From: Bacteroidetes bacterium GWB2_32_14
GTDB lineage: Bacteria; Bacteroidota; Bacteroidia; Bacteroidales; UBA12077
Length of the DNA stretch: 64,000 nt
Reading direction: 5' to 3'
Assembly (NCBI GenBank): GCA_001768235.1
Contig: MENK01000035.1
Span: forward strand, 2,183 to 66,182
Position 1 is the first letter of the stretch; the number at the start of each line of letters is the position of its first letter. The translations under genes and the position numbers were made by a program. Below the pieces are notes generated by a model. The model searched no databases. It had not been told where the DNA came from and saw only the letters and a program-made list of their open reading frames with translations. This document shows positions 20,301 to 29,891 of this stretch, piece by piece.

Positions 20301-20364
20301 AGACCTGAGTGTAAAAATCGAAGCATCATTAAATAATTCATTTTCATTATTTCAAAACCAATAA
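17311..20364 (+). CDS. DUF2723 large membrane protein (glycosyltransferase-like)
   Basis: A 1017-residue protein. The N-terminal 570 residues hold about 11-12 membrane helices with the conserved early motif [27 protein letters not shown] (residues 30-56; the WDCGE and HPPGAP blocks mark DUF2723). Residues from about 600 on are soluble, with [17 protein letters not shown] and a helical, TPR-like end. The family resembles C-type (PMT-like) glycosyltransferases and occurs in nearly all Bacteroidota; its substrate is not established. It is a single-gene unit ending in a strong terminator. Confidence 0.85.
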   Translation: [1017 protein letters not shown]

Positions 20365-20380
20365 TGATAAAAAACTCATT

Positions 20381-20412
20381 AAATGTCCGAAACAATTCCT
20401 TTTCGGACATTT
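20381..20412 (+). terminator. Rho-independent terminator after the DUF2723 gene
   Basis: A perfect 12-base stem (AAATGTCCGAAA and TTTCGGACATTT) with an 8-base loop, followed by ATTTTTTG. It starts 16 bases after the stop codon. Confidence 0.85.
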
Positions 20413-20499
20413 ATTTTTTGTGTTTTATTAAATTTAGGAATATAACTAAGGAATTAAAGCTTTCGTACTTTTTTCTTTTTTTATTCAAATTATAATTTA

Positions 20500-20507
20500 T
20501 ACTTTTG
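20500..20507 (+). promoter_or_regulatory. Candidate -7 promoter element of the DUF177-rpmF-plsX-fabH operon
   Basis: TACTTTTG matches TAnnTTTG and ends 25 bases before the GTG start at 20533. It follows the preceding terminator directly, as expected for a highly expressed ribosomal protein operon. Confidence 0.5.
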
Positions 20508-20532
20508 CACGATGTAATTTTTTGAAGCTAAA

Positions 20533-21072
20533 GTGGACTATTTAAACAAATATAGCATTGCATATCAGGGTTTAAGCGAAGGATTACATGAATTTAATTT
20601 TGAAATTAAAGATACGTTCTTTGAGTATTTAGAGTACTCTGAAATTAGAAAAGGGAATCTCATTGCGCAGGTTAGATTAAATAAGTTATCTCAATTATTA
20701 GAGTTAACTATAGAAATAAGTGGGACAGTAGAAACAACCTGCGATCGTTGTCTTGAAGAATTTAATCTTCCGGTTTCATACTCGGGAAGATTATTTGTTA
20801 AATTTTCAGAATCGGAAGAAGATCTCGATGATGATGTAATTTGTATATCGCCTGAAGATAATGAAATAAACCTGGCCCATTATTTATACGAAAGTATTAA
20901 TATAAGCATTCCCTTAAAAAGAGTTCATCCAGATGATAAAAACGGGAAATCACAATGCAATCCCGAAATGATAAAAAAAATAAAAGAACATCAAATAAAT
21001 GCCCCAGCTGAGAAGGATGTTGATCCACGGTGGGACGAGTTAAAAAAATTAATGGAAAACAATAATAATTAG
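20533..21072 (+). CDS. DUF177 (YceD) family protein, likely 23S rRNA accumulation factor
   Basis: A 179-residue acidic protein of the YceD/DUF177 family, which sits before rpmF in most bacteria and is linked to 23S rRNA accumulation. The typical centre is VETTCDRCLEEFNLPV (CxxC near residue 72). The tail contains VDPRWDELKKLM, also characteristic. The only suitable start is GTG at 20533-20535. It ends 5 bases before rpmF and opens the ribosome-lipid operon. Confidence 0.9.
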   Translation: MDYLNKYSIAYQGLSEGLHEFNFEIKDTFFEYLEYSEIRKGNLIAQVRLNKLSQLLELTIEISGTVETTCDRCLEEFNLPVSYSGRLFVKFSESEEDLDDDVICISPEDNEINLAHYLYESINISIPLKRVHPDDKNGKSQCNPEMIKKIKEHQINAPAEKDVDPRWDELKKLMENNNN

Positions 21073-21077
21073 TAGAA

Positions 21078-21263
21078 ATGGCACATCCAAAGAGAAAAAC
21101 ATCGAAAACAAGAAGAGACAAAAGAAGAACACATATTAAAGCAGAAGTTCCAACTATTGCTACATGTTCTAACTGTGGTGCTACACACCTTTATCACAGG
21201 GTTTGTCCAGAGTGTGGATATTACAAAGGACAATTAGCTGTTGAAAAAGAAGTTAAAGCATAA
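21078..21263 (+). CDS. rpmF: 50S ribosomal protein L32
   Basis: A 61-residue basic protein beginning MAHPKRKTSKTRRDKRRTH, with a zinc ribbon of four Cys (C30, C33, C43, C46: CSNC and CPEC). This is the zinc-binding, C+ form of L32. Length and context (DUF177 before, plsX after) are standard. Confidence 0.97.
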   Translation: MAHPKRKTSKTRRDKRRTHIKAEVPTIATCSNCGATHLYHRVCPECGYYKGQLAVEKEVKA

Positions 21264-21286
21264 TTTTTTGAAATAATTCTACTCGA

Positions 21287-22228
21287 ATGAGAATTGGAAT
21301 AGATATTATGGGCGGAGATTTTGCTCCTGAAGCTGCTGTTTTAGGAGCAATTTTAGCTCATAAGGAGCTTTCTGAAAATGAACGACTGGTACTTATTGGA
21401 GATCAGGAAAAAATCAGGGAAATTCTAAGGCGGGAAAATGTAAGCAGCGATAATTTCGATATCGTTCATACTTCTGAAGTTATTGAAATGAGCGACCATC
21501 CTGCAAAAGCTTTTTCGAAAAAACAAGATTCAAGCATAACAAAAGGATTTTATTTACTTGCTTCCGGAAACATTGATGGTTTTGCCAGCGCGGGTAATAC
21601 AGGGGCAATGCTTGTTGGAGCAATGCAAGCTGTAAAATCTATTCCCGGGGTTATTCGCCCGGTAATTACCGCTGCAATACCAAAAACTGATGGTAGTTTT
21701 TCTATTCTCCTTGATGTTGGGCTAAATCCAGATGCTAAGCCGGATGTTCTTTACCAATACGCCATTTTAGGTTCAATGTATGCTGAAAACGTATATAACA
21801 TTAAGAATCCTAAAGTAGCTCTCATGAATATTGGTTCTGAAGAAGAAAAAGGAAATCTTGTTGCAAAATCGGCGTTCGAACTCATGAAAGAATCATCAGA
21901 TTTTAACTTTATAGGAAATGTTGAAGGAAACAACCTTTTCGATGAAAATAAAGCCGATGTGATTGTATGTGATGGGTTTGTGGGAAATATTATTCTTAAA
22001 GAAGCTGAAGCTTTTTACGCTCTTATAAAGAAAAGAAAAATTATCGACGAGTTTTTTGAAAAGTTTAATTTCGAAAATTATGGAGGCACTCCTGTTTTGG
22101 GAGTTAATAAAAATATAGTTATCGGGCATGGCATTTCTCGTGAAAAAGCCATAAAAAATATGATTCTGCATACCAAAGAAGTAGCAGAAGCAAGACTTTC
22201 CGATAAAATCAAGGAGGCTTTTAAATGA
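21287..22228 (+). CDS. plsX: Phosphate acyltransferase PlsX
   Basis: A 313-residue enzyme that converts acyl-ACP and phosphate to acyl-phosphate, the first step of the PlsX/PlsY route to phospholipids, at the inner face of the membrane. It begins [16 protein letters not shown] and has [11 protein letters not shown] near residue 105, [12 protein letters not shown] near 180, and [11 protein letters not shown] near 230, all family marks. The length is slightly short of the usual 330. It overlaps fabH by four bases (ATGA), implying coupled translation. Confidence 0.95.
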   Translation: MRIGIDIMGGDFAPEAAVLGAILAHKELSENERLVLIGDQEKIREILRRENVSSDNFDIVHTSEVIEMSDHPAKAFSKKQDSSITKGFYLLASGNIDGFASAGNTGAMLVGAMQAVKSIPGVIRPVITAAIPKTDGSFSILLDVGLNPDAKPDVLYQYAILGSMYAENVYNIKNPKVALMNIGSEEEKGNLVAKSAFELMKESSDFNFIGNVEGNNLFDENKADVIVCDGFVGNIILKEAEAFYALIKKRKIIDEFFEKFNFENYGGTPVLGVNKNIVIGHGISREKAIKNMILHTKEVAEARLSDKIKEAFK

Positions 22229-23235
22229 CAAAATTACGAGCTAAAATAACTGGTATCGGAGCTTATGTTCCGGAATATATCCTTACAAATGAAGAACTGA
22301 GCAAAATGGTTGATACTACCGATGAATGGATTATGACCCGCATTGGTATAAGAGAAAGGCATATTATTAAAGAAAAAGGTGAAGGATCTTCTTTTGTTGG
22401 AACCCGGGCGGTTAATGAATTGCTTAGAAAAACAAATACTTCCCCCGAAGAAATCGATCTTCTTATTTGTGCAACCGTTACTCCCGACCACCAGTTTCCT
22501 GCAACCGCAAATATTATCAGCGATAAGGCGGGTATTAAAAATGCATTTAGTTTCGACCTGAATGCTGGTTGTTCAGGATTTTTATTTGCCTTGGCAACAG
22601 CATCGAAATATATCGAAACAGGTACTTGTAAAAAGGCAATTGTTGTGGGGGCTGAAAAAATGTCATCCATAGTTGATTACCAGGACAGAGCTACATGCCC
22701 TATTTTTGGTGATGGTGCCGGCGCTGTTCTTCTCGAACCTACAACCGAAGAGTATGGAATTATTGACTCCAAATTACAGGTTGATGGTGTTGGAAGAGTA
22801 CATTTACACCAAAAAGCAGGAGGTTCAGTTGCTCCAGCTTCACACGATACCGTCGATGCCCGTCAACACTTTATTTACCAGGAAGGACAACCCGTTTTTA
22901 AATGGGCCGTATCGAAAATGGCCGATGTTTCTGTTGAAATGATGGAACGAAATGGAATTACTCCTGAAACATTATCCTGGCTTGTACCTCATCAGGCGAA
23001 CATGCGAATTATCGAAGCAACAGCCAACCGTATGGGTATTAATAAAGATCAGGTAATGATAAACATTGAGAAATACGGTAATACAACTGCAGCTACTCTT
23101 CCTTTATGTTTATGGGAATGGGAATCTCAATTAAAAAAAGGAGATAATATTATTCTTGCTACATTTGGGGCCGGATTTACCTGGGGAGCTATGTATGTGA
23201 AATGGGGTTATGATGGTAAAAACGTGAAGAAATAA
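22225..23235 (+). CDS. fabH: Beta-ketoacyl-ACP synthase III
   Basis: A 336-residue thiolase-fold enzyme that starts fatty acid elongation by condensing acetyl-CoA with malonyl-ACP. The catalytic triad is visible: C116 in NAGCSGF, His in VPHQANMRI (near 256) and Asn in EKYGNTTAA (near 286). The start overlaps the plsX stop, and AAGGAGG (22211-22217, inside the plsX end) stands 7 bases before the ATG, one of few good Shine-Dalgarno sequences here. A convergent terminator follows. Confidence 0.96.
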   Translation: MTKLRAKITGIGAYVPEYILTNEELSKMVDTTDEWIMTRIGIRERHIIKEKGEGSSFVGTRAVNELLRKTNTSPEEIDLLICATVTPDHQFPATANIISDKAGIKNAFSFDLNAGCSGFLFALATASKYIETGTCKKAIVVGAEKMSSIVDYQDRATCPIFGDGAGAVLLEPTTEEYGIIDSKLQVDGVGRVHLHQKAGGSVAPASHDTVDARQHFIYQEGQPVFKWAVSKMADVSVEMMERNGITPETLSWLVPHQANMRIIEATANRMGINKDQVMINIEKYGNTTAATLPLCLWEWESQLKKGDNIILATFGAGFTWGAMYVKWGYDGKNVKK

Positions 23236-23254
23236 TTAAAACCCATATAAATGC

Positions 23255-23284
23255 AAAATCCGAAGTCATTAGGCTTCGGATTTT
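23255..23284. terminator. Bidirectional terminator between fabH and the glycosyltransferase gene
   Basis: A perfect 11-base stem (AAAATCCGAAG and CTTCGGATTTT) with an 8-base loop lies between two convergent genes. T-rich sequence follows on the plus strand, and the A-rich left arm serves the minus strand. Confidence 0.85.
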
Positions 23285-23301
23285 TTATTAAAAATATCGG
23301 C

Positions 23302-24288
23302 TTAAAATAATTCTTTTAATTTTTTTGCAATCATATCTTCATTTAAATCATTGATACATTTAAAATGTTTTTTAGGACATTGCTTAAAGCCTATTTTAGT
23401 ACAGGGACGGCATTTTAATCCTTTAATTTCAAATATTTCAGAATCAGGATGAGAGTTGTAAGGATACATTCCAAATTCGGGAACCGTGTTTCCCCAAACG
23501 GAAACAATTTTCTTATTAAACGCAGCAGCAATGTGCATTAGTCCCGTGTCGGGAGTTAAAATAACCCGGCATTGTTTTACAAGCGATGCCGATTGGTTGA
23601 TATTAAATTTTCCACAAGCATTATACGCTTTTTCTCCTATTTCAAATTTTATATTTTCTGCTTCTTCCTTATTTTCCTGCCCGCCAAGAAAAATAACCGG
23701 TAATTCTGTTTTTTTACAAATAGAAATTATTTTTTCTCTGGTTAATCGTTTGGTATTATGAAATGCTCCTATAACAACAGCAATATACCCGTTTCTGAAA
23801 ATTTCCGGGAAATTATTTAAATCAACTTCATCATTTCCCGGAATAAAATAATCAAGCCCCTGTTTATCATTTTTAATATCAAAAGCTTTTAGTGTTTCCA
23901 AATAGCGGTCAACAATATGAATATGGGGTAATTTGTTGATTTTAAAATTTACAAGCAACCATTTTCCCCAATTGAGCTTTTCAAACGAAAAGGATAACAT
24001 TTTAAGGTTGTTTTTAACCCTTGAAGTACGCAGGTTGTGGTGTAAATCAATAATATAATCGAAATGTTCAAGTTTTAATTCCCGGATAGTTTCTGTAAAA
24101 GACTCTTTCAAAACATGAACTTTATCAATATTCGGATTACTTTCAAGAATCGATTTAAACTGTGGTTTTGTTAAATAATGAATTTCGGTATTTTCGAGCT
24201 GATTTTTTAAGTTTCGAACCACGGGCGTGGTTAAAACTATATCGCCTATTGAACTGAAGCGAAGAACTAAAAATTTGACCTTTTGCAT
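23302..24288 (-). CDS. Glycosyltransferase family 9 (LPS heptosyltransferase-like)
   Basis: A 328-residue enzyme. It begins KFLVLRFSSIGDIVLTTPVVRNL, the classic N-terminal glycine-turn of ADP-heptose transferases, and has TPDTGLMHIAAAFNKKIVSVWG (near residue 250), the donor-binding block of family 9. A Cys-rich C-terminal part (LKCRPCTKIGFKQCPKKHFKCI) is frequent in relatives. It probably adds heptose or another sugar to lipid A core. It lies 15 bases after the alpha/beta hydrolase gene on the same strand. Confidence 0.88.
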   Translation of the reverse strand: MQKVKFLVLRFSSIGDIVLTTPVVRNLKNQLENTEIHYLTKPQFKSILESNPNIDKVHVLKESFTETIRELKLEHFDYIIDLHHNLRTSRVKNNLKMLSFSFEKLNWGKWLLVNFKINKLPHIHIVDRYLETLKAFDIKNDKQGLDYFIPGNDEVDLNNFPEIFRNGYIAVVIGAFHNTKRLTREKIISICKKTELPVIFLGGQENKEEAENIKFEIGEKAYNACGKFNINQSASLVKQCRVILTPDTGLMHIAAAFNKKIVSVWGNTVPEFGMYPYNSHPDSEIFEIKGLKCRPCTKIGFKQCPKKHFKCINDLNEDMIAKKLKELF

Positions 24289-24303
24289 GAATTGGTTGAA
24301 CTG

Positions 24304-25029
24304 TTATTTAATTTTACTAAAAAACATGGTTAAAGCTAACCAATACTCATTATTGTTAGGGTTACTTTTCCAAAGCGATTTTGATCCATGTTCGCCCTGC
24401 CCGTTTTCGGGTGTAAATATCGTTTTAGAAGAAGACGGAACCGAGCCTAACATATCAACAATAAATGGATTTTCTCTTTTTGATGAGGCTACAAATACCG
24501 GTTTTTTAAAATCGGATAATTTTTCTTTTAGCAAAAACTGATCTGAAAAAAATTCACCGGGGCTAAATGCAACAACTGCTTTTACATCGGGGTTATCTTT
24601 TGCAATTAAAAGGCATAATGAAGCTGAAAAAGAACTTCCAAATAAAACAACCGGTTTTTTACTCCGTTCTTTGGCCCATTTTATTGAAGCCAAGATATCT
24701 TTTTCGGAACTTAAATAATCTGTTGAATACCCTTTCTGAACAGCAAGTAATGCTGTGTGGTTTTGTATATAATTAACCTCACCCCCCGAACGTAAATCAA
24801 CTGCCAGGCAGTTATATCCGAATTTAATTATTTTTTGAGTAGTTTCTTTGTATTCTCCCCTGCTAAACCCCGCCTGATGAAACAGGAGAATATAGGGTTT
24901 TTGGGCATCAATTTCGTATAAGTCAGCAGTAATCAATAAACCATCTTCTGCCTGAATGGTGATTTTCTCCTGCGATTGAGTTTTCCAAACAATCAATACA
25001 GATATTATGGCAGCAAATAGTAATCTCAT
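24304..25029 (-). CDS. Exported alpha/beta hydrolase
   Basis: A 241-residue protein with a signal peptide (about 1-19, IVWKTQSQ). The alpha/beta hydrolase core shows the oxyanion region ILLFHQAGFSRGEYKE near residue 48 and the nucleophile elbow FGSSFSAS near residue 126. The likely acid Asp and the His in QGEHGSKSLW follow. It resembles dienelactone hydrolase-type enzymes. The substrate cannot be told. It lies 12 bases after atpC, perhaps by read-through. Confidence 0.78.
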   Translation of the reverse strand: MRLLFAAIISVLIVWKTQSQEKITIQAEDGLLITADLYEIDAQKPYILLFHQAGFSRGEYKETTQKIIKFGYNCLAVDLRSGGEVNYIQNHTALLAVQKGYSTDYLSSEKDILASIKWAKERSKKPVVLFGSSFSASLCLLIAKDNPDVKAVVAFSPGEFFSDQFLLKEKLSDFKKPVFVASSKRENPFIVDMLGSVPSSSKTIFTPENGQGEHGSKSLWKSNPNNNEYWLALTMFFSKIK

Positions 25030-25041
25030 GTATTTGTTTAC

Positions 25042-25284
25042 TTAAACAATTGATTCGGCAAGGATAATAACATTATTTCCTTTAACTTCGATAATTCCTC
25101 CGTTAATATTGAAAAACAACTCTGTATTCCCTTCAACAATTTTTACCCGCCCCTTTTCGAGAGTCGAAATAATGGGGGCATGATATTCAAGCACTTCAAA
25201 CAGGCCTTTACTTCCGGGTACCTGTACCACGTTTACTTTGCCTGAATATACTTTTTTATCGGGTGTTATTATTTCCAGAAACAT
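25042..25284 (-). CDS. atpC: F1 ATP synthase epsilon subunit, short form
   Basis: An 80-residue protein comprising only the N-terminal beta-sandwich domain of epsilon (MFLEIITPDKKVYSGKVNVVQVPGSKG). The C-terminal helical hairpin that inhibits ATP hydrolysis in E. coli and Bacillus (about 50 more residues) is absent. This short form is usual in Bacteroidota. It follows atpD by 85 bases that contain an AT-rich hairpin. Confidence 0.95.
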   Translation of the reverse strand: MFLEIITPDKKVYSGKVNVVQVPGSKGLFEVLEYHAPIISTLEKGRVKIVEGNTELFFNINGGIIEVKGNNVIILAESIV

Positions 25285-25334
25285 TTTAAATTGTCTAAAC
25301 CATTAATAAGTACGAAGTTACTGCTGATTTATTT

Positions 25335-25360
25335 AGAATAAAATCTTCGAGATTTATTCT
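25335..25360. repeat. AT-rich hairpin between atpD and atpC
   Basis: AGAATAAAATCT and AGATTTATTCT pair over 11 bases with one bulged A around a 3-base loop. No T-run follows on the minus strand, so it looks like a processing or stability element rather than a terminator. Confidence 0.4.
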
Positions 25361-25369
25361 TATTCCTTT

Positions 25370-26923
<1,554 letters not shown>

Positions 26924-26926
26924 CTA

Positions 26927-26934
26927 CAAAATTA
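26927..26934 (-). promoter_or_regulatory. Candidate -7 promoter element for atpDC
   Basis: The minus strand reads TAATTTTG, matching TAnnTTTG, 37-44 bases before the atpD start. No exact -33 TTTG is seen at the usual spacing. Confidence 0.45.
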
Positions 26935-27064
26935 GTATAATAAAGTGATAAATTGGCTTTTTTTGTAACAACAATACGATCTTTTTAATAATTTCGTTTC
27001 TAAATTTTAAACATAACATCATACGAAACGGTTTACTAAAAGTTAAATTTAAATTTTATAAAAA

Positions 27065-27583
27065 ATGAAAAAAATAATTTTAAAAATTTCTCTTGTGACA
27101 TTATTTACTGTCGCATTATTTACAAGCCATACAAATGCCCAGCCTATTCATATTGGTGGTGGATTGGTAATCGGAACCAGTTATCCGCATTTCGGATTAA
27201 AAGTAAACGGAACTTATGGAATGGATTTTTTATTGAAAAACCTGAGTGGTTCGGCTGCTTTTACTTTCTTTATTCCATCAACACCTGTTTCCACAACCTA
27301 TAGCAGATGGGCTATAGATATTGACGGGCATTACAAGTTTTACGAAATGAATAGTTTCGACTTTTATGCCATCGCCGGGATAAATATATCGAGTTATTCT
27401 TATAAATATGATGATATATTTGGTGATGTGGTAAAAGTGGGTGGAACTAAACCCGGATTAAATGCCGGTGCCGGCGCTATTTACAAGTTTAAAGAAAATA
27501 TCAAAGGATTCGGTGAGTTTAAATATATTTTAGGAACCTACGACCAGGCTGAAATTACCTTTGGTGTTTTATTTGCTCTTTAA
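27065..27583 (+). CDS. Outer-membrane beta-barrel protein, paralogue 1
   Basis: A 172-residue protein with a signal peptide (about 1-25, ending TNAQ) and alternating amphipathic strands through to the C-terminal FGVLFAL. It starts after the signal with QPIHIGGGLVIGTSYPHFGLK, shared with the next gene. It looks like a small 8-stranded porin-like barrel of the OmpA/OmpW type. The role is unknown. It is first of three tandem paralogues, each with its own terminator or gap. Confidence 0.75.
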   Translation: MKKIILKISLVTLFTVALFTSHTNAQPIHIGGGLVIGTSYPHFGLKVNGTYGMDFLLKNLSGSAAFTFFIPSTPVSTTYSRWAIDIDGHYKFYEMNSFDFYAIAGINISSYSYKYDDIFGDVVKVGGTKPGLNAGAGAIYKFKENIKGFGEFKYILGTYDQAEITFGVLFAL

Positions 27584-27604
27584 TCTTATTATTCTAAAAA
27601 TAAA

Positions 27605-27630
27605 GGGAATATCCTTCGCCGGATGTTCCC
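27605..27630 (+). terminator. Terminator after beta-barrel paralogue 1
   Basis: GGGAATATCC pairs with GGATGTTCCC (10 bases, one G-T) around TTCGCC, and GTTTTT follows. Confidence 0.8.
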
Positions 27631-27648
27631 GTTTTTATTAATCAAATT

Positions 27649-28134
27649 ATGAAAACACGTATTTTTAAATTCCTGTTTATAAGTATAATTTTGGGGTGTT
27701 CTTTTACTTCGCTTGCCCAGCCAATGACAATAGGAGGAGGGTTAATTCTGGAAACAGGCCGTCCGCCATTTGGTATTCAGGTAAAAGGAACTTACAATAC
27801 TGATTTTATTTTTAAGAAATCGAGATTGTCGGCAGGTTTTGGGTTTATGTTCCCGCAAACAGTTAATTTTCGGGATTATAACCGTGTATTTTTAAATATT
27901 GATGCCAATTATGATTTTTATTCTGTGGAGGGATTTAATTTCTATGCTTTGGCAGGAATCAATTTTACTTATTACAACAGCACCGTTTCAAAAGGATTAT
28001 TGCCCGGGCTGACAGCCGGAGGCGGGGTATATTACAATTTCGGGGATAAGATGAAAGCTTACAGCGAAATGAAAAATACTTTTTTTGGATATGGCGAAGC
28101 CGCGTTAACTTTTGGAGTGTTGTTTAACTTGTAA
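27649..28134 (+). CDS. Outer-membrane beta-barrel protein, paralogue 2
   Basis: A 161-residue protein with a signal peptide (about 1-23, ending SLAQ), then QPMTIGGGLILETGRPPFGIQ, closely similar to paralogue 1 (27065-27583) across its length, including NIDANYDFY and ALAGINF blocks and the FGVLFNL end. It is predicted to be a small outer-membrane barrel. A hairpin terminator follows 16 bases after the stop. Confidence 0.75.
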   Translation: MKTRIFKFLFISIILGCSFTSLAQPMTIGGGLILETGRPPFGIQVKGTYNTDFIFKKSRLSAGFGFMFPQTVNFRDYNRVFLNIDANYDFYSVEGFNFYALAGINFTYYNSTVSKGLLPGLTAGGGVYYNFGDKMKAYSEMKNTFFGYGEAALTFGVLFNL

Positions 28135-28150
28135 ATTTATTACATCTTTG

Positions 28151-28170
28151 AAGGGGTATTTTTACCCCTT
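28151..28170 (+). terminator. Terminator after beta-barrel paralogue 2
   Basis: A perfect 8-base stem AAGGGGTA/TACCCCTT with a TTTT loop, followed by TTTT. Confidence 0.85.
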
Positions 28171-28197
28171 TTTTAATTTCACAATTTCAATCTCGCT

Positions 28198-28758
28198 ATG
28201 AAAAAATTTGTTCTTCTTTTATTGCTTTTTCTGTCGGTTACTTCATTATGGAATGCCAAAGCGCAGCTTACAAAAATCGGTGGAGGCATTGTATTAGCCA
28301 CCGGGGGCAGATATCTGTTTAATGATTTTGAATATTTTAACAAATCCTTTGGGTTTAATATCCGTTCTGAATTTGATATCAATAAAAAACTGAAAATTGT
28401 TCCCGATTTTCAGCTTTTTTTACCCAATAAATTTGAATATCCCAATGGAGGAGAGTCGAAAACGACTTTGCTTGCACTTAATATAAATGCAAATTATATA
28501 TTAAATCCCAAAAAAGATTTCAATTTTTACCTGTTGGGAGGTTTACATCTTGGCGGCTGGAATATAAAAGACAGTCATGAAGAAGCCGGAGGAGAAATTG
28601 TTGATTTTAATGAATTTAAATTTGATTACGGGGTTAATGCCGGCGGGGGATTTAAATTTAACATTAACTACAGGCTCATCTTTTTTGCCGAAGTAAAATA
28701 TACAATTGCAAAAACAGGACAAATGGTATTTTCTCCCGGATTAATCTATGATATTTAG
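28198..28758 (+). CDS. Outer-membrane beta-barrel protein, paralogue 3
   Basis: A 186-residue protein with a signal peptide (about 1-22, ending AKAQ), then LTKIGGGIVLATGGRYLFND. It shares the IGGG start, the NINANYIL and FNFYLLGGLHLGG blocks and the spacing of strands with the two preceding genes, but is more diverged. It is a predicted outer-membrane barrel of unknown function. It ends 6 bases from the convergent polyprenyl synthase gene; no terminator was seen between them. Confidence 0.72.
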   Translation: MKKFVLLLLLFLSVTSLWNAKAQLTKIGGGIVLATGGRYLFNDFEYFNKSFGFNIRSEFDINKKLKIVPDFQLFLPNKFEYPNGGESKTTLLALNINANYILNPKKDFNFYLLGGLHLGGWNIKDSHEEAGGEIVDFNEFKFDYGVNAGGGFKFNINYRLIFFAEVKYTIAKTGQMVFSPGLIYDI

Positions 28759-28764
28759 AATTTG

Positions 28765-29739
28765 TTATTTCTTTCTTTGAATAAGTGTTTCAGCCAAATT
28801 TATCAGTTCCGTTTTTCTTTCAGAAGCGATACTTACTTCATTTAAATACGCCATGGCTTTTTGATGAAATTCCTGAATTTTTTGTTGAGTAATCTCTTTA
28901 ATAGTAAGCTTATTGTAAATTAAAGTAATGGTATTTATTTTCTCTTCTCGAGATTTTGTTTTATCATTTAGTAAAACTTCCATTTGTTTTCTGTCTAATT
29001 CGTTTGCCAGCTCTTTTGCTTTAATCAGCAAAAAAGTTTTTTTATTTGCCACAATATCTCCTCCTATTTCTTTTCCAAAAACACGTGAGTCTCCATAAAC
29101 ATCGAGCAAATCATCCTGTAGCTGAAAAGCAAGTCCAATGTATTTCCCAAACTCATACAATAAATTGGTATCTGTATCACTTGCTCCTCCAATTATAGCT
29201 CCAATTTTTAGAGCCGCCGCAAGAAGAACAGATGTTTTTAACTCAATCATTCTGATATATTCTGTTTCAGAAACATGATTCCGGGTTTCAAATTCCATGT
29301 CATACTGTTGGCCTTCGCATACTTCAAGTGCCGTATTGTTAAATACAGTAAGAATTTGGTGAAGTTTTGCGGATTTACAATTCAGTAAAAAATCGTATGC
29401 TTTAATAAACATCGCATCCCCGGAAAGAATCGCTGTATTCTCATTCCACTTTTTATGTACCGTCGGGTTTCCTCTCCGGACATCTGCTTTATCCATGATA
29501 TCGTCGTGAAGCAAGGTAAAATTGTGAAAAATTTCCAGCCCGATAGCTGCATCAACAGCCTGGTCAATATCGTCTGAAAATAAATTGCATGACAACAATA
29601 CCAAAACCGGGCGAATTCTTTTGCCTCCAACGGAAAGTGTATATGTAATCGGGGCGTAAAGAGAAAACGGTTCTCTCCCGATTTCGCTTTTTGCAATTGA
29701 ATGATTGACCTTTTCCTGAAGTTCTTTAATGTGATACAT
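28765..29739 (-). CDS. Polyprenyl diphosphate synthase
   Basis: A 324-residue trans-isoprenyl diphosphate synthase. The two Asp-rich motifs are present: DDIMD at 79-83 and DDLLD at 209-213, with KRIRP near residue 40 and FQLQDD before the second. The two residues just before the first motif are small/aliphatic rather than paired aromatics, suggesting a chain longer than farnesyl (for example a quinone side-chain), but this is not decisive. It is transcribed away from the Na/phosphate cotransporter. Confidence 0.9.
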   Translation of the reverse strand: MYHIKELQEKVNHSIAKSEIGREPFSLYAPITYTLSVGGKRIRPVLVLLSCNLFSDDIDQAVDAAIGLEIFHNFTLLHDDIMDKADVRRGNPTVHKKWNENTAILSGDAMFIKAYDFLLNCKSAKLHQILTVFNNTALEVCEGQQYDMEFETRNHVSETEYIRMIELKTSVLLAAALKIGAIIGGASDTDTNLLYEFGKYIGLAFQLQDDLLDVYGDSRVFGKEIGGDIVANKKTFLLIKAKELANELDRKQMEVLLNDKTKSREEKINTITLIYNKLTIKEITQQKIQEFHQKAMAYLNEVSIASERKTELINLAETLIQRKK

Positions 29740-29860
29740 GTTTTTTTTATTTCATCAAAAATAGAAATCTATCTGCATTTATCAAATAGAAAAGAATACG
29801 AATGTTTGTTTAATGATTAGCAAATATTAATTTCATACTATGATTTTTGTTTGATTTTTA

Positions 29861-29868
29861 TAGATTTG
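29861..29868 (+). promoter_or_regulatory. Candidate -7 element for the Na/phosphate cotransporter
   Basis: TAGATTTG matches TAnnTTTG. Transcription would begin near 29875, after the upstream in-frame ATG at 29847, so it supports the start at 29892. Confidence 0.45.
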
Positions 29869-29891
29869 TATCACATTTAAAATTCCAAAAA

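Noticed and set aside
22263..22670. A 135-codon frame antisense to fabH
   Set aside because: It lies wholly inside a certain gene and its make-up follows from the codon pattern of fabH; no start signals or domain.
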